43,839 nt of DNA from JAEVZK01 sp038202925 (GTDB taxonomy: Bacteria; Armatimonadota; Fimbriimonadia; Fimbriimonadales; Fimbriimonadaceae), in contig JBBREM010000006.1 in assembly GCA_038202925.1 (NCBI GenBank), positions 1-43,839 on the forward strand, in the 5' to 3' direction. A program made the translations under genes and the position numbers. The notes beneath the pieces were generated by a model. The model ran no database searches and was not told the origin of the DNA. It saw only the letters and a program-made list of their open reading frames with translations. Positions 16,524 to 24,112 of this stretch are shown here, in pieces; the first letter of the stretch is position 1; every line of letters starts with the position of its first letter.

Positions 16524-16537
16524 CATAATCCAACCCA
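16524..16537 (+). promoter_or_regulatory. -10 box directly before pyrR
   Basis: CATAAT at 16524-16529 is followed by 8 nt and then the pyrR ATG at 16538, with no Shine-Dalgarno. A transcript from here would be leaderless or nearly so, leaving no room for the PyrR-bound RNA attenuator known from Bacillus. Confidence 0.45.
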
Positions 16538-17077
16538 ATGAGCACGGTGTTGCTCGATGCGGGGGATATGCGGCGGACGCTGGGCCGCATGGCGCATGAG
16601 ATCCTCGAATCGAACTCGGGAGCCGAAGGGCTGGTGGTTGTCGGCATATTGCGCCGGGGCTGGCCGGTCGCTAAGCGTCTCGCGTTCCTGATGACCCAGA
16701 TTGAGGGGACCACGGTTCCTTGCGGGAAGGTCGATCCCCGGCCCTATCGGGACGATATCGCGCGCCATGCCGAGCCGATCGACGACATGAGCGAGGTGCC
16801 TTTCGAGATGACGGGCAAGCGCGTCGTGCTCGTCGATGAAGTCATCTTCACCGGACGCACCATCCGCGCGGCGATGGATGCGGTGATGAAATTTGGCCGC
16901 CCTCGCAGCATCGAGCTAGCCGTGCTCATCGACCGTGGCCATCGAGAGCTGCCAATCACCCCGAACTATTGCGGCAAAACCGTGCTGACGGAAAAGGAGG
17001 ATCACATCATCGTAAGAGTCAACGAATTCGATGGCGAGGATGCCGTCGTGCTCGAAAAAGAAGGAGCCGCCGCCTGA
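16538..17077 (+). CDS. pyrR: Bifunctional pyrimidine operon regulator / uracil phosphoribosyltransferase PyrR
   Basis: The 179-residue protein matches PyrR: VVVGILRRGWPVAKRLAFLM near 33-52, PRPYRDDI around 68-74, and the PRPP-binding loop VVLVDEVIFTGRT (96-108). PyrR converts uracil and PRPP to UMP and, in several phyla, binds pyr mRNA when UMP is high. It heads a pyrR-pyrB-pyrC-TPR gene cluster whose members abut or overlap. The ATG at 16538 gives a normal N-terminus. Regulatory activity is uncertain because no leader capable of forming the PyrR anti-antiterminator was seen. Confidence 0.95.
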   Translation: MSTVLLDAGDMRRTLGRMAHEILESNSGAEGLVVVGILRRGWPVAKRLAFLMTQIEGTTVPCGKVDPRPYRDDIARHAEPIDDMSEVPFEMTGKRVVLVDEVIFTGRTIRAAMDAVMKFGRPRSIELAVLIDRGHRELPITPNYCGKTVLTEKEDHIIVRVNEFDGEDAVVLEKEGAAA

Positions 17078-17991
17078 TGGCCCGCACTCTCCTTGCCATC
17101 CGCTCGATGGAGCGTGACACGATCGAAGAGCTGATCTCCAGCGCGGCCGACTTCAAAGCGCGGCTGGACGGCGGCAAAGCGGTTCCTCAGCACAAGGGCA
17201 CCGTCATCGGCATGCTGTTTTTCGAGAACTCGACGCGCACGCGGGTTTCATTCGAACAAGCCGCCAACTACCTTGGAATGACGATCGCCAGCTTCTCGCA
17301 GGGCGGCAGCAGCATGAGCAAGGGCGAGACGCTCAAAGACACAATACTAACGCTGCGCTACGAGCGCCTGAATGGTCTGGTGATGCGCCACCGCGCCAGT
17401 GGTTCCGCCTATCTCGCGGCCAAGCACTTCGGCGGCCCCGTCCTGAATGCCGGCGATGGCCAGCACGAGCATCCTACGCAAGCCCTCGGCGATGCGCTCA
17501 CGATTATCGAGCGTAAGGGCAAGATCGATGGATTGCAAGTGGCCATCGTGGGGGATGTCGAGCATAGCCGGGTAGCCCGGTCCAATGCGTGGCTGCTCAG
17601 CAAGCTGGGGGCAGAGGTCCGCTTCGTTGGGCCTCGCACACTTATCCCCACCCATACCGGTTCGCTACCAGGAAAGATCTTCTTTGACCTCCCAACAGGC
17701 ATCGAAGACGCGGATGTGGTGATCTGCCTGAGGCTGCAAAAGGAGCGGATGGAAGAAGGGATGCTGAGTTCGGTCGCGGAATACAGCCGCATGTATCAGG
17801 TCAATCGGGAAATGCTGAAATTCGCCAAAGACGACTGCCTCGTCATGCATCCCGGCCCGATCAACCGCGGAGTCGAAGTGGACGATGTCGCCGCCGACTC
17901 CGACCGGTCGGCTATTCGTGCGCAGATCGAGAATGGAATCTTCGTGCGCATGGCAGCGCTGGACTGGGTTTTCGAAGGAGCCGGAAAGTGA
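17077..17991 (+). CDS. pyrB: Aspartate carbamoyltransferase catalytic subunit
   Basis: The 304-residue protein catalyses carbamoyl phosphate plus aspartate to N-carbamoylaspartate in de novo pyrimidine synthesis. Carbamoyl-phosphate motif STRTR is at 52-56 in FFENSTRTRVSFE. HRASGSAYLAAKH, the HEHPTQALGDALTI segment and VMHPGPINRGVEV near the C-terminus are all conserved. The ATG at 17077 overlaps the pyrR stop by one base (TGATG), implying translational coupling. No pyrI regulatory subunit gene is present, as in many bacteria outside the enterics. Confidence 0.97.
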   Translation: MARTLLAIRSMERDTIEELISSAADFKARLDGGKAVPQHKGTVIGMLFFENSTRTRVSFEQAANYLGMTIASFSQGGSSMSKGETLKDTILTLRYERLNGLVMRHRASGSAYLAAKHFGGPVLNAGDGQHEHPTQALGDALTIIERKGKIDGLQVAIVGDVEHSRVARSNAWLLSKLGAEVRFVGPRTLIPTHTGSLPGKIFFDLPTGIEDADVVICLRLQKERMEEGMLSSVAEYSRMYQVNREMLKFAKDDCLVMHPGPINRGVEVDDVAADSDRSAIRAQIENGIFVRMAALDWVFEGAGK

Positions 17992-19310
17992 GAACCCTGC
18001 TCAAGAACGGCCGCATACTCGATCCATCGCAGGACCTCGACATGGTGGGGCATCTTGTCATCGAAGATGACCAGATCGAGGCCCTATCCGCCGATCTCGA
18101 CATCACCGATGCGGACGAAATCTATGACTGCACCGACCTTTGGATAACGCCTGGGCTGGTCGATATGCATGCGCACTTGCGCGAGCCGGGAGAAGAGCAC
18201 AAAGAGACCATCTCAACCGGCACGCAAGCCGCGGCGGCAGGCGGGTACACGACGATCTGCTGCATGCCCAACACGAAGCCGCCGCTCGATGCGCCATCTC
18301 TGATTGATTTCATTCTCGACAAGGCGGCTTCTCCCGAGGCGGGTGGAGTCTTTGTCGCCCCCGTCGGTGCGCTGACAGTCGGCATGAAGGGCGAGATGCT
18401 CGCTGATCTTGCCGCGCTTCAGCGGGCGGGCATCGTCGCCGCCAGCGACGAGCAGTTCCCGATCCAGAACTCGCTGGTGATGAATCAGGCGATGGAGTTT
18501 TGCGTCCAGCTCGATCTTCCCGTCATCGCCCACTGCGAGGATACGTCGCTCAGCAAGGGCGGCTCGATGAACGAGGGGGCCATGAGCGCGATGCTCGGCC
18601 TCAAGGGCATTCCCCGCACCTCCGAAGAGATCGCGATTATGCGCAACTGCAATCTGTCCCTCAACACAGGCTGCCAATTGCACATTATGCGCGTGAGCAC
18701 TTGGGGTGGGGTCGAGGTCATCCGGCAGGCAAAGTATCTCGGCGCACCCGTCACCTGCGAAGTCTGTCCGGCCCATTTCGTGTTCACCGAGGACGCGATC
18801 GGCGAATTCGACACCCAATTCAAGATGCTGCCGCCGCTGCGCACCCAGATCGACCTCGACATCATCATTCAGGCGCTGAACGACGGCACCATCGACTGCA
18901 TCGCTAGCGATCACTCGCCCCACGCCTCGCATGAGGTTGAGGTTCCGTTCGAGGAGGCTCCATTCGGTGGCTCGATGCTTGAGGCCGCCCTTGCCGTTAC
19001 CCTCACGTTCCTCACTCACAAAGCCGTTCTGACGCCGCTCGACACGATTCGCAAGCTCAGCACCATGCCGGCCCAGATCCTCCGCCTCGAGGCGGGAACT
19101 CTGAAACCGGGTGAGACGCCGGTCGCACAGGTGGCGGTGATCGACCCCAACTGCGAGTGGACCTACGATCGCATGAAGACCTTCAGCAAGAGCAAGAACA
19201 CGCCTTTCCACGGCACGAAGCTCAAGGGCAAGAACATGCTGACCTTCTCCGGCGGCGAAATCTACCGAGACGCGATGTTCTCCGACGAGCGGTACTCGTT
19301 GATCGATTAG
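17988..19310 (+). CDS. pyrC: Dihydroorotase
   Basis: The 440-residue protein is a type I (long) dihydroorotase of the amidohydrolase superfamily, interconverting carbamoylaspartate and dihydroorotate. The zinc site begins H61-A-H63 in VDMHAHLREPGEEHKE, followed by AHCEDTSLS, a mid-protein INTG-like LSLNTGCQLHIM stretch, and the catalytic Asp in CIASDHSPHA. The GTG at 17988 overlaps the pyrB stop by 4 nt (GTGA). Later pyrimidine genes (pyrD, pyrE, pyrF, carAB) are not in the window. Confidence 0.96.
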   Translation: MRTLLKNGRILDPSQDLDMVGHLVIEDDQIEALSADLDITDADEIYDCTDLWITPGLVDMHAHLREPGEEHKETISTGTQAAAAGGYTTICCMPNTKPPLDAPSLIDFILDKAASPEAGGVFVAPVGALTVGMKGEMLADLAALQRAGIVAASDEQFPIQNSLVMNQAMEFCVQLDLPVIAHCEDTSLSKGGSMNEGAMSAMLGLKGIPRTSEEIAIMRNCNLSLNTGCQLHIMRVSTWGGVEVIRQAKYLGAPVTCEVCPAHFVFTEDAIGEFDTQFKMLPPLRTQIDLDIIIQALNDGTIDCIASDHSPHASHEVEVPFEEAPFGGSMLEAALAVTLTFLTHKAVLTPLDTIRKLSTMPAQILRLEAGTLKPGETPVAQVAVIDPNCEWTYDRMKTFSKSKNTPFHGTKLKGKNMLTFSGGEIYRDAMFSDERYSLID

Positions 19311-19311
19311 G

Positions 19312-20094
19312 ATGCGCTGGTTCATCGCCTCGCTTGTGGTTGTCGCACTTATCTGTTTAGGGCTGTGGCGTTCGCTCGGGCTGTTGCACTTTGGGGTGCC
19401 GGGCGACCCGAACGATCCTCGCACGGCGGGCATGCTCGCGCCAGACGTCCTGCGCCAGCTTCTCAAGGGAGTGTCCGACAGCTACCTGTCCCGGGTGCAA
19501 TCGAAGGAGATGACGGACGCGCAGTTTCAAGAACAGATGGCGAAAACCGCGGACCAACTGCTCGCGCAAATCGACATCGACCGTATTCCGAAAGCGAAGG
19601 CCTGGGAGTACGGCGAAATCTTCATCACGGCGAGGCACTGGAAGGACGCCGAGCGTGCCCTGCGGGTGGCCGTTCAGGTGGCAAAGGGCGAAGATCGCCG
19701 GGTCAATGATTCGCTGCGCCTAGCCCGCGCCGAGGCGCAGCTTGGGAAGATCGACGAAGCGATCACAACGGCTCGGGCCGTATTCAACACACCTGACGAA
19801 GGGGCCGCTCCGATTCTTCTGGCGACGCTCTATGAGATCGTGCCCGCCGCCCAAGGCAAGAAGCACGACGCAGAGCTGGCCAAGCTCGTCGAAGACGCCA
19901 TCGCCTGCCATATGCGGACGATTGTCGATCCGAAGTCAGAGGGCGGCATGGCATTCTTGGCCGCTCGCTCGTACCACGTGGGGAGAGCGTGGGACAAGGT
20001 GGTCGAGCTTTACGAAGGTGCAGGGAAACCTGATCTCGCCGCAGCGGCAAGGGTGCGCGAGCAGCAGGCGTCCTCCGGCATGGCCAAAGCCTAG
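19312..20094 (+). CDS. Membrane-anchored TPR-like protein of unknown function
   Basis: The 260-residue product starts with a hydrophobic segment at about residues 3-24 (WFIASLVVVALICLGLWRSL) that should anchor it to the inner membrane with the rest outside, or act as a signal sequence. The body is helical with TPR-like repeats (AWEYGEIFITARHWKDAERA, VNDSLRLARAEAQLGKIDEA, ARSYHVGRAWDKVVELYEGA). No catalytic motif is recognised. The ATG is separated from the pyrC stop by one base, so it is the last gene of the pyr transcript, although nothing in it suggests pyrimidine metabolism. Its stop is one base from that of the convergent envelope gene. Confidence 0.75.
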   Translation: MRWFIASLVVVALICLGLWRSLGLLHFGVPGDPNDPRTAGMLAPDVLRQLLKGVSDSYLSRVQSKEMTDAQFQEQMAKTADQLLAQIDIDRIPKAKAWEYGEIFITARHWKDAERALRVAVQVAKGEDRRVNDSLRLARAEAQLGKIDEAITTARAVFNTPDEGAAPILLATLYEIVPAAQGKKHDAELAKLVEDAIACHMRTIVDPKSEGGMAFLAARSYHVGRAWDKVVELYEGAGKPDLAAAARVREQQASSGMAKA

Positions 20095-20095
20095 G

Positions 20096-21661
20096 CTAGC
20101 CGCCTTTTTTCTTGACGCCGCTCCAATTCTTGGGGACTGACTTCCGGATCGAGCTTCCGATCGATCCGAACATGCCCGAATCCGTGCGGTTTAGCGGCTT
20201 CCTGCGAAGATCCACAAGCGACTTGGAAGGTGGGGGCTTTTGTACGCCGCCGGTCGTGGTTTTCGGCGTTGTCGTAGGCTTCGCATCGCGCGGAACTTCG
20301 TCGCTTTCGTCCACGAGGTTGCCTTCAAGCTTGTTCGCTTGCCAGTCCTCGACCTCTTCCTTGGTCGAGACGCTGACCCACTCCGCGATAAGATCGTCGC
20401 CGATGGAGTCGATCATGCGGGTGTCTTTCTTCCCCTCGGTGGAAATCATTTTCAGCGTTTCTTTCTCGCCGTCGTACTCGCCCCGATTGGTCCATATCTG
20501 ACGCCAGCGAGCGCCGGCTAGCTCTTGGCGCGCCTGCGGGTTGCCGGTGATGATGGCGTGACGGTCACCCTTCTTGTACCAATACTCGATCTTCTCCGCA
20601 TAGCAAATCGTGGGGTAGTCACGCATGTTCTTGCTGCTTCGCAGTTCGTCGTCGAGCTTCTTTTGATCTTCGCTGCGGTTCGAATCGGGCGGACTCGGGC
20701 GCTTGGCGGCGATCTCGTCGGGGACGATGGGCCGGTAGGGCGGGATGCCGTCCTCCATCGAGATCTTGTCCTGCTTCTCCTTCGCCTTCATCAGCATCTG
20801 CACGTTGCCGGTGAGCACCGCTTTTTTGTTTTTGCGCTCGATCACCGCCTTCTCGCACACCATATTTGCCTTCGCCGAGAAGTAGCGCACGTTGCCGGTT
20901 GCCGTCACAACATCCGTCTTTCGACTGCGCTCGATCGTGTCGGCCATGATGATAATGTCGCCGTCGGTGCCGTACCCTTTCTCGTAGATCTGAATATCGC
21001 CCTTCTGGGCGCTCATCCCTTCGGCCTTGATTTGCCAGATGCGGCTCTGATTGGGATTTTCGGGCTCTTGGAAACTCAGCGCGATCTTGCCCTGCCATTC
21101 GATGGGGCCCGTTTTCATCGAGCCGTCATTCACGTTGTAGCGGATCGTCGTCGCCTTGAGATCGCCACCGTACACCTTGCCGGTGACTTCGCCAGGCACC
21201 GTCACCATCGAGGATTGGGAGTTGAAGTCGAAGTTGCCGACCACCAGGTCGAGATCCTTATTTTTAAGGCGGGCGCCCGTCGGTACGTCGAGCTTGTGGG
21301 CGGATACGTTCCATTCAGCCTTCGGCGCATCGAACGAGATATCGCCCTTTGGCGTGTAATACGTGCCGTTATGCACACCGTAAACCGCGTAAAACTGGCG
21401 GTCTGAGCGGACCTCCATGCGATCAAACATGGCCGTGGAAACAAGCTTTTGGCCCTCGTAGCTCTGGATGCTGACGTCGCGCATCTCCACGCCTATATTG
21501 GCGTTGAGCTGCTTGGTGGTTTCTTTCAGCTTCGCGAAGGGATCGATCAGGGTGACCGCCTGCAGGTACGAAACAGCGACAAGAACGACCGCGACCGCGC
21601 CAAGCGCGACGCTGCCCTTCTTGAGCACCTGCATTCTTTCCAAGCCAGTCCGCTTCGCCAT
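20096..21661 (-). CDS. LptC/OstA-like lipopolysaccharide-transport family protein, long form
   Basis: The 521-residue protein has one N-terminal membrane helix at about 16-38, as in LptC. Beta-rich segments follow (MRDVSIQSYEGQKLVSTAMF, GNFDFNSQSSMVTVPGEVTG) that resemble the LptC/OstA jelly-roll. A second OstA-like block (ADTIERSRKTDVVTATGNVR, AVIERKNKKAVLTGNVQM) follows, then a third near 370-410 (GDRHAIITGNPQARQE) and a Lys/Pro-rich tail. LptC is about 190 residues, so this looks like an LptC anchor fused to LptA-like modules that would carry glycolipid across the periplasm. The ATG at 21661, preceded by GAAGAAG, is preferred over the GTG at 21715. Assignment is at family level. Confidence 0.65.
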   Translation of the reverse strand: MAKRTGLERMQVLKKGSVALGAVAVVLVAVSYLQAVTLIDPFAKLKETTKQLNANIGVEMRDVSIQSYEGQKLVSTAMFDRMEVRSDRQFYAVYGVHNGTYYTPKGDISFDAPKAEWNVSAHKLDVPTGARLKNKDLDLVVGNFDFNSQSSMVTVPGEVTGKVYGGDLKATTIRYNVNDGSMKTGPIEWQGKIALSFQEPENPNQSRIWQIKAEGMSAQKGDIQIYEKGYGTDGDIIIMADTIERSRKTDVVTATGNVRYFSAKANMVCEKAVIERKNKKAVLTGNVQMLMKAKEKQDKISMEDGIPPYRPIVPDEIAAKRPSPPDSNRSEDQKKLDDELRSSKNMRDYPTICYAEKIEYWYKKGDRHAIITGNPQARQELAGARWRQIWTNRGEYDGEKETLKMISTEGKKDTRMIDSIGDDLIAEWVSVSTKEEVEDWQANKLEGNLVDESDEVPRDAKPTTTPKTTTGGVQKPPPSKSLVDLRRKPLNRTDSGMFGSIGSSIRKSVPKNWSGVKKKGG

Positions 21662-21757
21662 CACTTCTTCTACGCCTACCCTCTTATTGACGCGCGACCA
21701 GGTTGATCGCGCCACTATCTGACTGAGTTTACTTCCGGTAAAACGACGGGTGCGTGG

Positions 21758-21802
21758 CTCCGCCTTTCCAAAGGCGGAGAGTGTTGTCGGCTTCTAGCCG
21801 AC
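21758..21802. repeat. Two adjacent perfect stem-loops in a divergent intergenic gap
   Basis: CTCCGCCTTT-CC-AAAGGCGGAG (21758-21779, 10-bp stem) and GTCGGCT-TCT-AGCCGAC (21786-21802, 7-bp stem) lie 6 nt apart between the divergent LptC-like and AI-2E genes. Because both flanking genes point away, they are unlikely to be terminators. They look like small palindromic repeats or operators. Confidence 0.7.
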
Positions 21803-21868
21803 CCGAGACCCGGTAATGCCAAACGATCCGAATCAATGCAAGCGCAGTCGTATGCACGGTGAGCGCCG

Positions 21869-23155
21869 TTGACTGAACTCCGCGTTCCAGTGCCGACCTG
21901 GAAGGAATTGAAGCCGTGGATCTACCGCTTGCTGGCGGTTGCGCTGCTTGTCTATTTGGGCTATCTCGTTCGCGAGATTTGGCTGCCGCTCGCCTTTGCC
22001 TTCCTCGTGGCACTGGTTCTCGATCCGGTGGTCGACCGGATGGAGCGCCGGGGGTTTAGCCGAGCCATCGGCACCGCGATCATCTTCGGCAGCTTCATCA
22101 TCGCCGTCGCCTGCCTACTTTTCGTCAGCGTCCCCGCCATCATCGACCAAGGCGCCGCGATCCAGACTCGGCTCAACAAGGTGATGCCCGACCAATCGCC
22201 GGGCGGGATCGACAAAGCGCTTGCCAAGCAAGGCGCATCGCCGATGCTCCGGAGCATCATCAAGGCGGGCGTATCGAACGTGCAGGGCAGCGTCAGCCGC
22301 TCAAGTACCTTTTTCGCCGATAAGGTCGTCTCGTGGGGATCGAACCTGATTTGGGTGGCGATTATCCCCATCGTCGCCTTCTACGCGCTCCGGGATTTTC
22401 ACCTGATTCTGGGAAAGATGCTCCTGGTCGTCAAGAAGGAAAAGCGCGAGCTGGTTCAGTCGGCGGTTTCCGAGGTCACGGCCATCTTCGCCCGGTACAT
22501 GCGCGGCCTACTACTCGTTTCCGCGCTCAACGGTCTCGCGACGTGGCTCCTGCTGCAGGTGCTCGGCGTGCCGAGCGCGCTCGTTCTCGGGATTGCCGCC
22601 GGGGTTCTCTACAGCGTGCCGTACCTGGGGGCGCTGATCACCGTCGCGCTCGTATGCGGCGTGTCGCTGCTTGCGGGCGGCATCAATTTCATGCTGCTCG
22701 TACTGGGCGCGAATGTCGCGCTGCACCAGGTGATCTTCGATCAGATCATCACGCCGCGCATCATCGGCGGCCATGTCGGATTGCACCCGCTGCTCGCGAT
22801 CCTGGCGCTTCTCATTGGCAACGCTCTGCTCGGGCTTGCCGGGATGATCCTCGCTGTTCCCGTCGCCGCGTGCATACAAATCGGCGTGCTTGCGATGGTG
22901 CCGAAGCTGAAACAGGAGATCGATCTGGCTCCCGCTCACGATGACAAGACGATGGGCGATATGTCGGAGGAATCGAAGACGCAGCAGATGCAGGTCGATG
23001 CCACCACGGAGCTGCATCAAACGGTGACGGACGCCATCGACAACATCGAGGCCAAGCTTCCCGACGAGGCTCGCCGAGCTACGGTGCTTGCCCGCCGCAA
23101 GAGCCGCGCTCACGATGCCGACCAACAAAGCGAAGAAGAACCTGACCCACCGTAG
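21869..23155 (+). CDS. AI-2E transporter family (PerM/YdiK-type) membrane protein
   Basis: The 428-residue protein has the family's layout. Helices lie at about 18-65 and 70-95, a soluble segment at 95-150, and a C-terminal bundle with LGIAAGVLYSVPYLGALIT and FDQIITPRIIGGHVGLHPLL near 285-300. Relatives include TqsA, proposed to export autoinducer-2, and Na+/H+-type antiporters, so the substrate cannot be named. An acidic hydrophilic tail runs from about 350 to 428. The TTG at 21869 is the best start by homology, and no better ATG exists upstream in frame. Its last 77 nt overlap the convergent MarR gene. Confidence 0.85.
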   Translation: MTELRVPVPTWKELKPWIYRLLAVALLVYLGYLVREIWLPLAFAFLVALVLDPVVDRMERRGFSRAIGTAIIFGSFIIAVACLLFVSVPAIIDQGAAIQTRLNKVMPDQSPGGIDKALAKQGASPMLRSIIKAGVSNVQGSVSRSSTFFADKVVSWGSNLIWVAIIPIVAFYALRDFHLILGKMLLVVKKEKRELVQSAVSEVTAIFARYMRGLLLVSALNGLATWLLLQVLGVPSALVLGIAAGVLYSVPYLGALITVALVCGVSLLAGGINFMLLVLGANVALHQVIFDQIITPRIIGGHVGLHPLLAILALLIGNALLGLAGMILAVPVAACIQIGVLAMVPKLKQEIDLAPAHDDKTMGDMSEESKTQQMQVDATTELHQTVTDAIDNIEAKLPDEARRATVLARRKSRAHDADQQSEEEPDPP

Positions 23156-23561
23156 CCGCTTCGTCTGGGCTCATGTGGGCGCCATAGAATTCGGCGATCG
23201 CCTTGCGATAGGTGGGCCAGCTATTTTTGCGCGCCTTCAGGCCTTCCGGCGTGATTTTGGCATAGGCGACGCGGCGATCATTCTTGCAGCCCTGCCGACA
23301 GATGTAGCCCTTCGCCTCGATCCGATCGGCGAGGCGTGTGAGGCCGCTCTTGCTGAGCAGCACCTGCTCGGCCAACTCGCTCATCTTGAGTTTCTGATCG
23401 GGGGAATCCTCGAGCGCGAGCAACACATCGTACCAATCCAGCGGCAAGAGGTTCGCGGCTTCCAAGACCTTGTCGATTTGCTCGACAAGAGTTGCATGGG
23501 CAAGGAGCAAGCCCTTCCAGGCGCTCAAGCCTTCCTTTGAGAGTTCTTCGGACACCTTCAC
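23079..23561 (-). CDS. MarR-family transcriptional regulator
   Basis: The 160-residue protein has a helical dimerisation N-terminus and a winged helix: LKMSELAEQVLLSKSGLTRL (recognition helix near 73-85), LADRIEAKGYICR, and the wing KNDRRVAYAKITPEGL with the MarR-type DRR. MarR proteins are dimeric repressors released by small phenolic or oxidant ligands. The frame starts with GTG at 23561. A TACAAT box at 23569-23564 suggests the second GTG (23555) may be the true leaderless start. It is divergent from doxX with a 13-bp palindrome between them, so it probably controls doxX and itself. Its 3' end overlaps the AI-2E gene. Confidence 0.88.
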   Translation of the reverse strand: MKVSEELSKEGLSAWKGLLLAHATLVEQIDKVLEAANLLPLDWYDVLLALEDSPDQKLKMSELAEQVLLSKSGLTRLADRIEAKGYICRQGCKNDRRVAYAKITPEGLKARKNSWPTYRKAIAEFYGAHMSPDEAATVGQVLLRFVGRHRERGSCGGQAP

Positions 23562-23598
23562 TTATTGTATACGCCTGAACTCACGCTGTAATTTTTAG

Positions 23599-23617
23599 CG
23601 CAACAGTTGCGTAGACA
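23599..23617. promoter_or_regulatory. 13-bp palindrome (candidate MarR operator) and GTAGACA word
   Basis: CGCAAC-A-GTTGCG (23599-23611) is a perfect odd-centred palindrome in the 118-nt gap between the divergent marR and doxX genes, the usual position for a MarR autoregulatory site. GTAGACA at 23611-23617 abuts it. Confidence 0.5.
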
Positions 23618-23679
23618 ACGAAACGGGAGCCGGCTTGCCTTGTGGGGCGAGTCTAACTCGGTGCAGGCAGGTGAAAACG

Positions 23680-24111
23680 ATGCGAAAATTGCTCCAGACG
23701 ACGAACGACTATCTCCCGACGATCCTCCGGCTCGTGCTGGGTCTTGTGATGTTTCCTCACGGCGCGCAGAAGGTGTTGGGATGGTTTGGGGGACAGGGGT
23801 TCGAGGCGACGATGGCCGGAATGTCGCACAACTACCCAAGCTGGCTTGTGTTCCTTGCACTGATGGCGGAGTTTCTGGGGTCGATCGGACTGATCCTCGG
23901 CTTTCTAACGCGCGTTGCGAGCTTTGGGATTATTTGCGTGATGCTGGTGGCGATCAAGGACGTGCACGGCTCAAATGGCTTCTTCATGAACTGGATGGGC
24001 AAGCAGCCCGGCGAGGGGTTCGAATACCACCTGCTCGTGCTGGGTATTGGGCTTGCGCTGCTGATTCGGGGAGCAGGTGCCTTATCGGTAGACCGGGCCT
24101 TGGCGAAGTAG
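23680..24111 (+). CDS. DoxX-family membrane protein
   Basis: The 143-residue protein begins MRKLLQTTNDYLPTILRLVL and has four hydrophobic segments with the DoxX signature (LGLVMFPHGAQKVLGWFGG near 21-39; AEFLGSIGLILGFLTR near 65-80). DoxX proteins are small inner-membrane proteins linked to oxidative-stress or quinone/thiosulfate functions, and the activity of this one is unknown. The ATG at 23680 is preceded by AGGCAGGTG. Divergence from a MarR gene suggests control by an oxidant or aromatic ligand. Its stop is one base from the dnaE2 stop. Confidence 0.88.
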   Translation: MRKLLQTTNDYLPTILRLVLGLVMFPHGAQKVLGWFGGQGFEATMAGMSHNYPSWLVFLALMAEFLGSIGLILGFLTRVASFGIICVMLVAIKDVHGSNGFFMNWMGKQPGEGFEYHLLVLGIGLALLIRGAGALSVDRALAK

Positions 24112-24112
24112 C

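Larger units (their letters stand above)
16225..16537. other. Non-coding gap before pyrR, filled by repeats
   Basis: This 313-nt gap has no gene. It holds a decayed repeat end (GCCTCGCTCAGG near 16264-16275), the hairpin AGGCGC-GAA-GCGCCT just before 16301, the complete inverted 153-bp copy B at 16301-16453, three perfect GTGGCAAA units, and a CATAAT box 8 nt before pyrR. No tRNA-like fold and no PyrR-type attenuator were recognised. Confidence 0.7.

Noticed and set aside
18213..19466. 417-codon minus-strand open frame across pyrC
   Set aside because: Shadow of pyrC. It runs across the pyrC/TPR junction and has no recognisable protein features.
20676..20690. GGTTCGAATC-like word resembling a tRNA T-arm
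   Set aside because: It lies within the LptC-like coding region and no acceptor, D or anticodon stems surround it.
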